Assembly: GCA_949752795.1 (NCBI GenBank)
Contig: OX457061.1
Location: 42,316,338-42,380,337 of the forward strand
Length of the DNA: 64,000 nucleotides
Reading direction: 5' to 3'
Origin: Hyperoodon ampullatus
Lineage: Eukaryota; Chordata; Mammalia; Artiodactyla; Ziphiidae
Shown: positions 45,463 through 56,198 of the stretch, piece by piece
Layout: each line of letters starts with the position of its first letter
How positions within the stretch are numbered: the stretch's first letter is position 1
The notes under the pieces: model-generated
Seen by the model: the letters and a program-made list of their open reading frames with translations, nothing else
Told to the model about the DNA's origin: nothing
Databases searched by the model: none
Translations under genes and position numbers: made by a program

Positions 45463-45597
45463 CAGGGAATACCCTGGCAGTCAAGTGGTTAGGACTCCAG
45501 GCTTTCACTGCCAAAGGCCCAGGTTCAATCCCTGGTTGGGAAACTAAGATCCCACAAGCTGTGTGGCACAGCCAAAAAAAAAAAAAAAAAAAAAAAA
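45463..45597 (+). mobile_element. short CHR-type SINE
   Basis: AGGGAATACCCTGGCAGTCA head, GGTTCAATCCCTGGTTGGG B-box block and GTGTGGCACAGCC plus ~24 A. TSD GACAATTT lies at 45455-45462 and 45598-45605. Confidence 0.95.
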
Positions 45598-46218
45598 GAC
45601 AATTTTGTATGATTCAAACTAAAATTAAAAGACATATGTCCTTCAGGAAGAAGAAAAGTGAAGCAATGATGAGCAATTATTTGTAAATCTAAATAAGCAT
45701 TGACTAATAAATAAGAATATTATTTTAAGTATGATAAAATAATCAGTGGAATTTGGAATGGGAGGAGAAAGCTAATACGTATCTAAAGCTACTAATTAAT
45801 ATTAGATTGTATTAAGTCATGTGTTGATGTTAAAATTTTAAGATTGACTATTAAAAGATCAGAAATAAAATACAGAACTTCCAAATTGGTGGTTGGAATG
45901 GAGGATAGGAATAAAGAAACTCAGTCTTTCCAAGACAAGTTAGGAAGGCAGAAAGCAAAAGCAAAAAAAAAGAAAAAAAGAAAAGGCGCATGAAATACAA
46001 ACACAAAATAAGATGATTAAAGTAAGTCCAATATGCTAGTAATCAAAGTGACTGTAAATGAAACAAATGCGCCTGTAAAAGCAAAGATTCTCAGACAAGA
46101 TCTTAAAAAACAAAAAAAATCCAGCTATGTGCTTTCTATAAACATATCTACAATGGCTCAAAAAGGTCAAATGTAAGCTAATGAAAGGATGAAAGAGAAT
46201 ATACCAGGCAAATACTAA

Positions 46219-46346
46219 GAAAGAAGAGGAGGAGGAGGAGGAGGAGGAAGAGAAGGAGGATGGGAGAAGGAAGGAGGACGAGGATGAAGGGGAAGGAAGG
46301 GAAGGAGGGAGGGAGAGAGGGAAGAAAGGAGAGAGTGAAAGAGGGC
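46219..46346 (+). repeat. purine microsatellite (GAG/GGA/GGAA)n
   Basis: About 128 bp almost purely of A and G, starting with (GAG)n and passing into GGAA/GGGA mixtures. Its reverse strand yields a serine/proline low-complexity open frame (46036-46404) that is an artefact. Confidence 0.9.
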
Positions 46347-46664
46347 AGGAAGAAACCAGTATAGCAATATTAGACCAAGAGATCTTAAGACCAAAAAAAA
46401 ACACTATTTCAAATTAAGAGGGTCATTATTTAATGATAAAAAGAACAATATACCAGGAAAATATACTTGCTTTAAATCTGTATGCACCTAACCCGGTAGC
46501 CACAAAACACATTAAATAAATAGTTTTGAAGAAATATTGACTGAAATTAAGACTACATTTGATTTCTTCTGTTTACTAAAATATTTTCCACTATTAATTA
46601 GTTCCTAATTAAACATTAACTTGTTCATTGTAAAAGATTTTGGTGACAATTATGTCTTAAACTA

Positions 46665-46745
46665 CAAATTAATGGTAAATAAAGCAAAGTCCCTGTCCTC
46701 ATGGAACTTATATTCCAGTAGGCAGATACATTTATTTCAAAATAA
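46665..46745 (-). repeat. possible L2 remnant
   Basis: AAAGTCCCTGTCCTCATGGA followed by ACTTATATTCCAGTAGGCAG has the form of the reversed L2 3' end. Too short for certainty. Confidence 0.4.
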
Positions 46746-46759
46746 AATTTGAAAACCCA

Positions 46760-48415
46760 TGGCTCATATGTGAGAAATAATACTAATATCTAAAATAATA
46801 TGCAGCACTCATATGATTCAGTTATATTGTCCAATGTCTAAATGGTTCTCTGATAATAAATTACATATTATTAAGAGATGTGCTACTGCTTTAAAAGCTC
46901 CACTTTGTTCAATGGGTTTCATATGTTTGTTCACATATATATTTGTTTCTCACTTTTATTGAACATGATTGCAAAGTTGACACCCCACAAGATGAAATAA
47001 TGAAAGACAATAAGAATGATCTAATGTTAAATATACAAAGCATCAAAAGAATAAGAAGTTACTGCCAAGTGTGCTTGTGTCCAACTAATAATGGTTATAA
47101 AAATAATGATTTCATAATTACTGGCTTGTTACATGAGGAATGTAGCTAAAAATCCACCACAGTTCCATGATTTAGGAAGTATAAATAGCAACACAGCACT
47201 TTAGGACACTCTTTCATCATTTGCTTTACTCTCCTAATGTAAAAAGCATAGATTCACTTACAATTCTTCTTTGAACATATGTATGTATTTCCACTGAATC
47301 ATATATTAAGATGATATAATGATGTAAATACTTAAATCTTCATGAAGTGCATCTCTTTTCATTAACTGCCAAAGTACACATAATATATGCCAAAAGAACA
47401 AATTACAACATAACTTTTTTAGATATGGTCAAAACACAGTTGGCACAAACTACCGAAAGAAATGTAGTCAAGTAGCAAGTGATATTTAATTTACAGCCTG
47501 AAATATTTACAGAAACTATCAAGCATTGATGATGAATGATAAGACTGTACTTACAAATAATTTCTGCTATAAATAACATGCATAGTTTTAGCCAGTATAA
47601 ACACAATTCTAACAATTAGAATGAAACAAAAAGTCCTGAGATTACATCTGGTCCCCCAAAAAAGTCAACTTGATACCAAAAGAAAAAAAAAAGTCTCTAA
47701 ATGCTTAGAAAGCTTACCTAGAATGAAAACAAAAGTTTCAAATTAACCTTATATTTATGGAGCCCCACTTTGCTGTATGGGTGATTTGTCATCTCTGGAT
47801 TACTGATAACTTCTAAAAGTTATGTTTTCCCCATAAATGGACAGGGTCAGGTAACTGAGAGTTTTATCTGGGAATCTATGTCCCCAGATGGTCCAGCATT
47901 TGATTGGAAGAAGCTTTCCTTGGATTTAATTTTCTGATAATCATGCATTGAAATGACTCATGGTGCTTTTGCCCATTTTATCCAGCCAGGTCTACCCAGA
48001 ATCTCTATGTGTGTGTTACTTAACTTGCACCAACTCTGAGGAAGAGGGAAATTAACCTGAAGTTTTGTGCATTCCTAGAGTCAATGAGTTCCCATTTTCA
48101 TGTCTTCAAGGAGGAGGGCGGTGCAGGGAGAGACAGGCAGTGAGAATGTGACAGACTATCCCTGCATAAAGGTGAGACACCACAGGGTAACACCTGCCCA
48201 GTGAGAGTGAAAAAGAACTAAACTCCACCACACAGGAAGAGGACTGCATGAAAACTTGCTTACCCCATCCTTGAAGCTAAAGGGAAAGGAGAGAAGGGGA
48301 AATCTCTCCTGGGGCTTAGTACTCATTCAGTGGCCCTCACTAGGGTTTTGGTACCAATTCTGAGTGCTTAGATAACCCAAAGAATCTTAAGTGGAGAAGT
48401 CAGCTTAAAGTAGCT
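46760..48415. other. non-coding sequence, nothing recognised
   Basis: AT-rich to 47700, more balanced afterwards. No credible gene or named repeat. Confidence 0.4.
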
Positions 48416-48764
48416 GCAGATGGAATTATTAAGGAGAATAAAGAAGAAATTATATTTAAAGGGATAATGGATGAGATTTTTCAGAATTGCTGAAAGACAC
48501 CAGTCTTCAGATCATGGCACTCAATGAAACCCAAGCAAACATACACTAGATGTATCACAGTGAAACTGAAGAATGTCAGAGATGAAAAGAATTTTTAAAA
48601 ACAGCCAGAGAGAGAAGATAGATTACAGAGAAATGGCAAAAAGACCAATGGCTGACTTCTTGATATACATCCACCAGAAGCCAGAAGATAACACATTGAA
48701 AGAAAGAAAATAACAAGCAATCTGGAGCCCTAGTTCCAGCAAATATTCTTTTCAAATAATTATG

Positions 48765-48865
48765 GTAGAATCCAGGTGGTGAGTATATGGGTGTTCACTA
48801 TAACATTCTTTCAACTTTGCTATATGTTTGAAAATCTTCATAATAAAATATTGGAAAAATACTTT
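48765..48865 (+). mobile_element. old L1M-type 3' terminus
   Basis: GTATATGGGTGTTCACTATA, TTGCTATATGTTTGAAAATC and TTCATAATAAAATATTGG form the usual end of an old L1 3' UTR. Confidence 0.55.
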
Positions 48866-49290
48866 TCAAGAATGAGGTGCAATAAGGACATTTTCAGATA
48901 AACTGAAACATTGTAAGGCCTGTACTTGAGGCAAGAGTATTGTCTAAGATCAAAAGGATTTGATGTAAAAAAAAATGGTGAGCAGAGATACTATAGTAGT
49001 AAATAGATAAGTAAATCTTTAAAAGTCTCTGCCTAAAACAATGATAATACTCTGATTTGTGGCAGAAAATATTCTAGAGATAAAATACAACTGCAATAGT
49101 GTATAAGGGAGAAGGAGAGTGAATAGAGTTTAAGCTTTCTGAGGTCTATTTTATCAGAGAACAATAAGGATACTGATTAACTTAAACTTTGACAGGCATA
49201 TACCTTAAATTAGCTTTCATAGTGACGTAAAGGTAGAGAGGACATAAATTCCAAACAAAAACAGAATTAGAAAAAAATTTAAAAACAAAC

Positions 49291-50565
49291 ATACATGTTG
49301 CTGCAAATGGAATTATTTCCTTCTTTTTTATCGCTGAGTAATATTCCACTGTAGTTATGTACCACATGTTCTTTATCCATTTATTTGTTTATGGACATTT
49401 AAGAAGCATCCATGTCTTGGATATTGTAAATTGTTCTGCTATGAACATTGGGGTGCATGTATCTTTCTTTTATTTTTTTAATAAATTTATTTATTTATTT
49501 ATTTTTGGCTGCATTGGGTCTTCGTTGCTATGCACGGGCTTTCTCTAGTTGCGGCGAGCAGGGACTACTCTTCATTGTGGCATGCAGGCTTCTCATTGCA
49601 GTGGCTTCTCTTGTTGCAGAGCATGGGCTCTAGGCACGTGGGCTTCAGTAGTTGTGGCTCACAGGCTTAGTTGCTCCGTGGCATGTGGGATCTTCCCAGA
49701 CCAGGGCTCGAACCCATGTCACCTGAATTGGCAGGAAGATTCTTAACCACTGTGCCACTAGGGAAGTCCCTGCATGTATCTTTCAAATTATGGTTTTCTC
49801 CAGATATATGTCCAGGAGTGGGATTGCTGGATCATATGGTAGCTCTATTTTTAGTCTTTTAAGGAACCTCCATACTGTTCTCCATAGTGGCTGTACTAAT
49901 TTACTTTCCCACCAACAGTATAGGAGAGTTCCTTTTTCTCCACACCCTCTCCAGCATTTATTATTTGTAGACCTTTTGATGATGGCCATTTTGAACAGTG
50001 TGAGATGATGCCTCATTGTAGTTTTGATTTGCATTTTTCTATTAATTAGTGATGTCTAGCATATTTTCATGTGCCTTTTGGCCATCTGTATGTCTTCTTT
50101 GGAGAAATGTCTATTTAGATCTTCTGCTCATTTTTTGATTGGGTTGTGTGTTTTTTGGACCTAGAGATTATCATATGAAGTGAAGCAAGCCAGACAAGAC
50201 AAATATCATATGATAACGCTTATATGTGGAATCTAAAAAAAATGATACAAACAGACCCACAGACATAGAAAACAAACTTATGGTTACTAAAGGGGAAAGG
50301 GACGGGGGAGGGATAAATTAGGCATTTGGGATAAATGTATACACACTACTATATGTAAAATAGATAACCAACAAGGAACTACTATATAGCACAGAGAACT
50401 ATACTCAATATTTTGTAATAACCTATAAGGGAAAAGAATCTGAAAAAGAATCTATATATGTATAACTGAAACACTTTGCTGTATACCTGAAACTAACACA
50501 ACATTGTAAATCAACTATATTTCAATTAAAATAACTAAAATTAAAAAATTAAAATAAAATAAAAA
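49291..50565 (+). mobile_element. L1 with 5' inversion (twin-priming product)
   Basis: 50158-50565 is a plus-strand L1 3' end beginning GACCTAGAGATTATCATATG. The part to its left, 49291-50157, is L1 ORF2 sequence in the opposite orientation. In L1 coordinates the inverted part ends at GCAACATG, only a few bases before where the forward part begins, so the segments are adjacent and flipped. A CHR SINE (49468-49770) later inserted in the inverted part. The 3' UTR type matches 20118-20645. Confidence 0.9.
49468..49770 (-). mobile_element. CHR-type SINE, long form
   Basis: Reversed head GTGCCACTAGGGAAGTCCC and tail TTTATTTATTTATTTTTGGC. TSD TGCATGTATCTTTC lies at 49454-49467 and 49771-49784. Confidence 0.97.
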
Positions 50566-50889
50566 GTAAATTCAAAGGATGTCAAGAAAGAAGAATTTTT
50601 TTTAAAAAAAGGAAAGGAGGGAGGACTAGAAAAAAGTGAGACAAAAGGAAAGTCCATAATAAAGCTAAATGGACTAAATGAAAACAAACTGAGTTTTTTA
50701 AAAAAATTCAGAAGGCAGGTTATGCAGTTTGTAAGCGATGCACCTAAAATCAAAGGACATATAATGGTTGATAAACATGGGAAATACATATACTAAGTAT
50801 ACATACAACAATCAAAAGCTAAAGTAGCTATATTAACATCAGACAAAATAGTCACTAAGGCAATAAGATTTCTATTTCTCAGAGTAGAA

Positions 50890-51160
50890 TGATGAATTGA
50901 ACTTCCTTCACCAAACTCTGAAACTCCCAAGTCAACAGTAAGGACTCTTCAGACATGGTAACTTTGCTCTTTATCCTCAGTCTCTATAACCCTCTACCTT
51001 CATTTCCCTTTGACATAAGACATACCTGGAATCCTCACAAAATCTGGTCCCTCATTCTGAGTTCTCTGTCCCAGTTCTTCCACCTCTATTATAATAGCCT
51101 TACCCTCTGGGTTTCTGCCTTTCTCCAAACTTATTCCACTTCCCCCCAACCCTCAAAACT
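50890..51160. other. non-coding sequence, nothing recognised
   Basis: An open frame at 50955-51326 runs into the SINE downstream and has no known domain. Confidence 0.4.
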
Positions 51161-51171
51161 CAACTTTTCCA

Positions 51172-51297
51172 GCAATTCCCTGGCAGTCCATTTGTTAGGA
51201 CTCAGCTTTCACTGCCAGGGCCTAGGTTCAATCCCTGGTCAGGGAACTAAGACCCTGCAAGCCACACAGTGCAGCCAAAACAACAACAGCTACAAAT
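51172..51297 (+). mobile_element. short CHR-type SINE
   Basis: GCAATTCCCTGGCAGTCCAT head, TTCAATCCCTGGTCAGGGAA block and ACACAGTGCAGCC end, with tail AAAACAACAACAGC. TSD CAAYTTTTCCA lies at 51161-51171 and 51298-51308 with one mismatch. Confidence 0.93.
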
Positions 51298-51309
51298 CAA
51301 TTTTTCCAT

Positions 51310-53030
51310 CTCAATCCTGGTGTTGAGGATTAGAGAGATCCAGGTCCCTTCTTGACCTCTGAACCAATTGCAAAATTGGGTAAAACAGATGAGATACTTT
51401 ATCTTTAAAAGATAAAGCTGCCTTTCCCAAATTCTTATATTTAAGATCTTTTCTGAATAAAGTGGCCAAAGACATTTGTAATGATTTTGTCACCATAGCT
51501 ATAATTTGAGAATGGCCAACAGTTAGTCTGTCTCACAAAGCATGTCACATGAGAGTGATTAGTGAGTAACCAAGCAATAGACTGGAATTCTCCTTCCAAG
51601 CATACTGACCTGAAACAAGCACAGGGCAGATTGTGACTTATTAGGGAAAAAGTGAGGGAGGGGGCAGTGGCTAAAGGTGACAACGAGAAAGGGCCAAAGA
51701 GAACAAGAACAAAACAGAGTTTACTTACTTTTTAACCTGGATTGACACTGAAAATGTTAACTTATTATTGGAATTGGACATTTACCAAAACCTGTCAAGA
51801 GGAAAGGAGAAAATAAGTTGATCCCATAAAGTACAAATCCCTTTTTCTTTTCACTAAAGGGTGGAGGGCAGAATTACTGATTAGTATTGAATTTCTATAT
51901 TTTTTTCCTCTAAAACACTTTTAGCCAAATGAGAAAGGCCTTGACTCATGTAGAAGACCAGGATCTAGGTGAAAAGAGCTTATCTTCAGCCATAAATATC
52001 AATATTAATTCACCTTCTAGCTGGAAAGAGAAGGTATAAACAAGAAAAAAGGCTAAACTAAAAGGAGAGATTTAAACACCTGCTCAAGAAGTACAAGAGA
52101 TATCACAAGACCAAAAGTGAACGTCAAAAGAATTGTATCCCAAAGAAATGCTAAAAAAGATGGGCTGATGATATTACTATAGCATTCATTTCCATGCTGA
52201 AAGATAAGCAAAGGCAAAGAAAAGAGCCCCACATAAGCCTCTCTGAATAAGTACCTGGAAACACTGGGAGAATCTGATAGAAAAAGAATGAGCAAAATGT
52301 TGCATAAACAGACAGTTGCAGAAGGGGGTGAGAGCTGGTGAGGAGGGGTTGCTGCCTCATTTGCTCAGCCCACCGCCCTGTTGCTAGGGGAGAGTAGCAC
52401 TGTGGGAGTGAGTCAGGCAAGACAGAAGAGAACAGGAGGCGTCCTATCTCTGCTAAGTCAGCTGTGGAGATAATGTAGCGCAGACATTGGAGACCTGCGG
52501 AATGGGAGCTGATGAGACAGGGAGGAAGAATGCATCCCAGCTCCCACTCTGCAGCCACATCAAAGATTTCAAGGATCAGCGAAAATGCCCAACCCATTAC
52601 GCAAGCAATCCTGGATACCCAGAATCTAATCTGGTTGATGAGTTTATTCAGGCCAGTTTTTTGTGGACTTGGAACAAAAATGCTCCAACGACTTTTCACC
52701 AGGGAAGCAAAACAGAAAAAAGCAATCTTCATACACCACCCTTATCAACATTCTCCAATGGTAATAAAACAATTCTATAACTCTGCTAATTCCTTAACAT
52801 AAAATCATGATCCCCAAAGACCAAATCATAGTCTCAGACTCCTTTTTCTCTCTTTTTGAGCCTGGATAACCAGCCTATGCACTTATTTTCAATCCCAGAA
52901 ATCAAAGGATAGGTACACTGCTCCCTCTACTGGCTTTGCAAGTGCAGTTAAAGATGAATTTAACCTCAGAACTCTCAGCCTTTTAGCAAGATTCCTTTCT
53001 CCAGTGACCAAGAGATAGAGGGATAATGCA
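51310..53030. other. non-coding sequence, nothing recognised
   Basis: The longest open frame is 52151-52732 on the minus strand (193 codons). It has no recognised domain, and its opposite strand is open over much of the same span. Confidence 0.4.
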
Positions 53031-53036
53031 AGTTTC

Positions 53037-53606
53037 TTTTTTTTTTTAAACATCTTTATTGGAGTATAATTGCTTCCCAATACTGTGCTAGTTTCTGCTG
53101 CACAACAAAGCAAATCAGCCATATGCATACACATGTCCCCATATCTCCTCCCTGTTGCGTCTCCCTCCCACCCTCCGTATCCCACCCCTCTAGGTGGTCA
53201 CAAAGCACCGAGCTGATCTCCCTGTGCTATGTGGCTGCTTCCCACTAGCTATCTATTTTACATTTAGTAGTATATATAAGTCCATGCCACTCTCTCACTT
53301 CATCTCAGCTTACCCTTCCCACTCCCCATGTCCTCAAGTCCATTCTCTATGTCTTTATTCCTGTCCTGCCCCTACGTTCTTCAGAACCTTTTTTTTTTTT
53401 TTAGATTCCATATATATGTGTTAGCATACAGTATTTGTTTTTCTCTTTCTGACTTACTTCACTCTGTATGACAGACTCTAGGTCCATCCACCTCACTACA
53501 AATAACTCAATTTCGTTTCTTTTTATGGCTGAGTAATAGTCCATTGTATATATGTGCCACATCTTCTTTATACAATCATCTGTCGATGGACACTTAAGTT
53601 GCTTAA
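53037..53606 (-). mobile_element. 5'-truncated LINE-1 3' end
   Basis: Reversed 3' terminus AACATCTTTATTGGAGTATA, then the reversed G-rich 3' UTR (CTCCCTCCCACCCTCCGTAT) and the end of ORF2 down to GATGGACACTTAAGTTGCTT. The 3' UTR is of the L1-A/C/D type. The C-terminal open frame 53401-53622 is broken at its 5' side. Confidence 0.9.
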
Positions 53607-53666
53607 AGTTAACCTTAACCAAAGATTTACAGAACCTTTACCAAACATCACATTAACAAGCTAATA

Positions 53667-53703
53667 TAAACATGTATACTCCAATAAAGATGTTAAAAAA
53701 TGT
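53667..53703 (+). repeat. stray L1 3'-terminus-like segment in opposite orientation
   Basis: GTATACTCCAATAAAGATGT plus TAAAAAA resembles the plus-strand terminus of the same L1 family whose reversed copy starts at 53037. It is only ~35 bp long. Confidence 0.5.
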
Positions 53704-53704
53704 T

Positions 53705-54230
53705 CAAACCCTTAAAAATAAATTCTATTCAGTTATTTTTGCTGATATTTGCTGGAACTATTGAAATTTTCTGATGTTGATGACCCTTGATAGTCAAAGA
53801 CCAGAAAACGAATTTAAGAAAGGAAAATAATAATACAGCCATTTCAGATGTTTCAAAGCAATGTTCCCACACATTTCCTATTATCTCTCTTCTCAATACT
53901 TGCAAAACTTTTGCCACCCCATTCTTCCATCACTGAAATATACAAACATATACAGTGTCCACCTTCAATTGTTTCTGAATTCCCAGAAAAGTGTTTAGAT
54001 GTACAGATTTTTTTAAGTAAAAGTGAAAATTTTGCAGTGTCCCTGGTAATTGAAAACTAATAGGCATAATGGCAATGGTCTAAAGATGCCAGCAATTGAA
54101 TTCCCCTTACAGGATGGCTAAATGGCTATTTCCCCCTTATCAATTATGTAGCAAGTAGTCCAAAGTGGATGTTTCAGAATGTATCATCTCTCTTCCAAGG
54201 TTGCAGTTACACCCCTAACTGATGTATTCA
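53705..54230. other. non-coding sequence, nothing recognised
   Basis: No gene or repeat landmark. Confidence 0.4.
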
Positions 54231-54234
54231 ACCA

Positions 54235-54345
54235 AATTCACTTATTTGGTCATCTGGTGAATATCTACTGAGCACCTATAATGTGTTAGGCAATGTTCTA
54301 GGTGCTGCGGACTTAAGAGTGAACAAGTGACCTCATCCCCTGTTT
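54235..54345 (-). repeat. L2 LINE 3' fragment
   Basis: ATATCTACTGAGCACCTATA, ATGTGTTAGGCAATGTTCTA and GGTGCTGCGGACTTAAGAGT follow the reversed L2 3' terminus. Confidence 0.65.
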
Positions 54346-54349
54346 CTCA

Positions 54350-54878
54350 TTGAAAAGACAGAAGCCAGCTTAGTGAGTTCCCATTTGTTCTCCTTACCTT
54401 TCAATGAGTTTGTACACCTCCACATAAACTTGGTCAAATTCTAACTCTGTGAAGTCTTCTTTGACCAGCTTGGGCCATGAGTCTCACACCAACTCTGATT
54501 TTTCTGAAATGTCCTGTTATTAAGCCACTACACATTTTCTATCTAGACATGTTGGTATACAGCTGTATGGCAACAAATTAGATGTTATTCATGTCTGTTA
54601 TTGCCTTGAATTAGTATTTAAAGATTTCATTGCCATCTGACTTTTCACATCTATTTGTGGTTTTTCCTCAACTAAATTAAAAGTTCTTTGAAGCAAGAAA
54701 TACATGACCTGCCATAGAATTATATAAGAAATCTTAAAAAGCATACAAAAATAAAATCATATTAACAACCCATCTGTTTTGAAAAGAATAATATTACATT
54801 AAATACAGTCCATCAGAAAAGTTTTATATACTGTAAAAATTAAGCTGGTTATTCATAAAAATTAGATTTTTTCATGTT
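54350..54878. other. non-coding sequence, nothing certain
   Basis: It may include more decayed L2, but no landmark is clear. Confidence 0.35.
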
Positions 54879-54892
54879 AAGATGTTAATTTT

Positions 54893-55263
54893 AGGGGCTT
54901 CCCTGGTGGTCCAGTGGTAAATAATCTGACTTCAATGCAGGGGACACAGGTTCAATCCCTGGCTGGGGAACCACGATCCCACATGCCACGAGGCAACTAA
55001 GCCCGTGCACCGCAACTACTGAGCCTGCACACCTCAACTAGAGAGACTGCGTGCCGCAAACTACAGAGCCCATGCGCTCTGGAGCCCACATGCCACAACT
55101 AGAGAGAGAAAATCCACACTCCACAACTAGAGAGAAGCCCACGTGCCACAACGAAGAGCCCGCATGCTGCAATGAAAGATCCTGCATGCCGCAACAAAGA
55201 ACCCACGTGCTGCAACTAAGACCCAATGCAGCCAAAAAATAAAAAATAAATAAAAAATTTTAA
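54893..55263 (+). mobile_element. CHR-type SINE, extended long form (~370 bp)
   Basis: Head GGGGCTTCCCTGGTGGTCCA, B box CAGGTTCAATCCCTGGCTGG, then a longer than usual series of CCACATGCCRCAACTAGAGA / AAGAGCCCGCATGCTGCAA blocks, ending AAGACCCAATGCAGCC and an A/T tail. TSD AAGATGTTAATT lies at 54879-54890 and 55264-55275. Confidence 0.95.
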
Positions 55264-55991
55264 AAGATGTTAATTGTAATCCTCAGGGCAATTTCTAAGA
55301 AAATAATTCATAAAACATAGTGAAAGAAACAACAGCAAGAGAATTTAAATGTCATACTAGAATATATCTATTTAACACAAGAAAAAAGGCAATAAAGAAA
55401 TTAGAGGAACAAAAAGGATATAAGATATATAGAAAACAAATAACAAATGACAGGCAAAATCCTAGCTTATCAGTAATTATATTAAATGTAAATGGACTAA
55501 ACATTCTAATCAAAAGGCAGATATTGGCATTAGATTTTTTTAATGATCCAACTATATGGTGTCTATAAGAGACATTGTTTTGATTCAAAGACACAAATAG
55601 ATGAAAAGTATAAAAATGGAAAAATGATATAGCATGCAACCAGTAACCAAAAGAGAGCTGGAGTCCTATATTAATATCAGGTAAAACAGACTTTAGGAAG
55701 AAGATTTTACGATGATGAAAGAGTCAATGCATCAAGAAGACATAACAATTATAACATATATGAATCTAATAACAGAGTCACAAAATATATGAAGCAAAAA
55801 TTTACATAAATGAAGGAAGAAATAGACAATTCAGCAATAATATTTGGTAATCCACTTGCAATAATGGGTAGAACAATTAGGCAGAAGTTCAAAAAGGAAA
55901 CAGAAGACTTGAAAAATATTATAAACCAACTAGACCTAACAAATATTGATAGAACACTCCACCCAGCTACAGCACAATACACATTCTTTTT

Positions 55992-56198
55992 TTTTTTTTT
56001 TTTTTTTGCAGTACACGGGCCTCTCGCTGTTGTGGCCTCTCCCGTTGCAGAGCACAGGCTCTGGACCGCAGGCTCAGTGGCTATGGCTCACGGGCCTAGC
56101 CGCTCCGCGGCATGTGGGATCTTCCCAGACTGGGGCACAAACCCGTGTCCCCTGCATCGGCAGGTGGACTCTCAACCACTGTGCCACCAGGGAAGCCC
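55992..56198 (-). mobile_element. CHR SINE, young subtype, in L1M
   Basis: Reversed tail GCAGTACACGGGCCTCTCGC and head GTGCCACCAGGGAAGCCC. TSD AATACACATTCTTTTT lies at about 55976-55991 and 56199-56214. Confidence 0.97.

Larger units (their letters stand above)
44830..46560 (+). mobile_element. ancient L1/HAL1-like tract, frame lost
   Basis: CTTCTCATCAGCAATGATGA...CCAGAGGGCAGTGAAATATC matches the end of old L1/HAL1 ORF1. GATTAAAGTAAGTCCAATAT...GTGACTGTAAATGAAACAAA matches the start of the endonuclease region, and AAATCTGTATGCACCTAACC a later endonuclease motif. A short CHR SINE (45463-45597) and a purine microsatellite interrupt it. Confidence 0.6.
48420..50880 (+). mobile_element. ancient L1/HAL1-like tract, interrupted
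   Basis: ATTGCTGAAAGACACCAGTC, CAGTGAAACTGAAGAATGTC and AGATTACAGAGAAATGGCAA (48490-48645) are typical of the old L1/HAL1 ORF1 region. The theme resumes at AAAGTAGCTATATTAACATC and AGACAAAATAGTCACTAAGG (50820-50860, endonuclease region). A foreign L1 3'-end-like piece at about 48765-48865 and the twin-primed L1 (49291-50565) interrupt it. Confidence 0.55.

Noticed and set aside
46036..46404. Serine/proline-rich 122-codon minus-strand frame
   Set aside because: It is a translation of the purine microsatellite at 46219-46346.
52151..52732. 193-codon minus-strand frame in a repeat-free region
   Set aside because: No recognisable domain or codon pattern, overlapping open frames on the other strand, and no splice or promoter context visible. 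It would need conservation data before being called.
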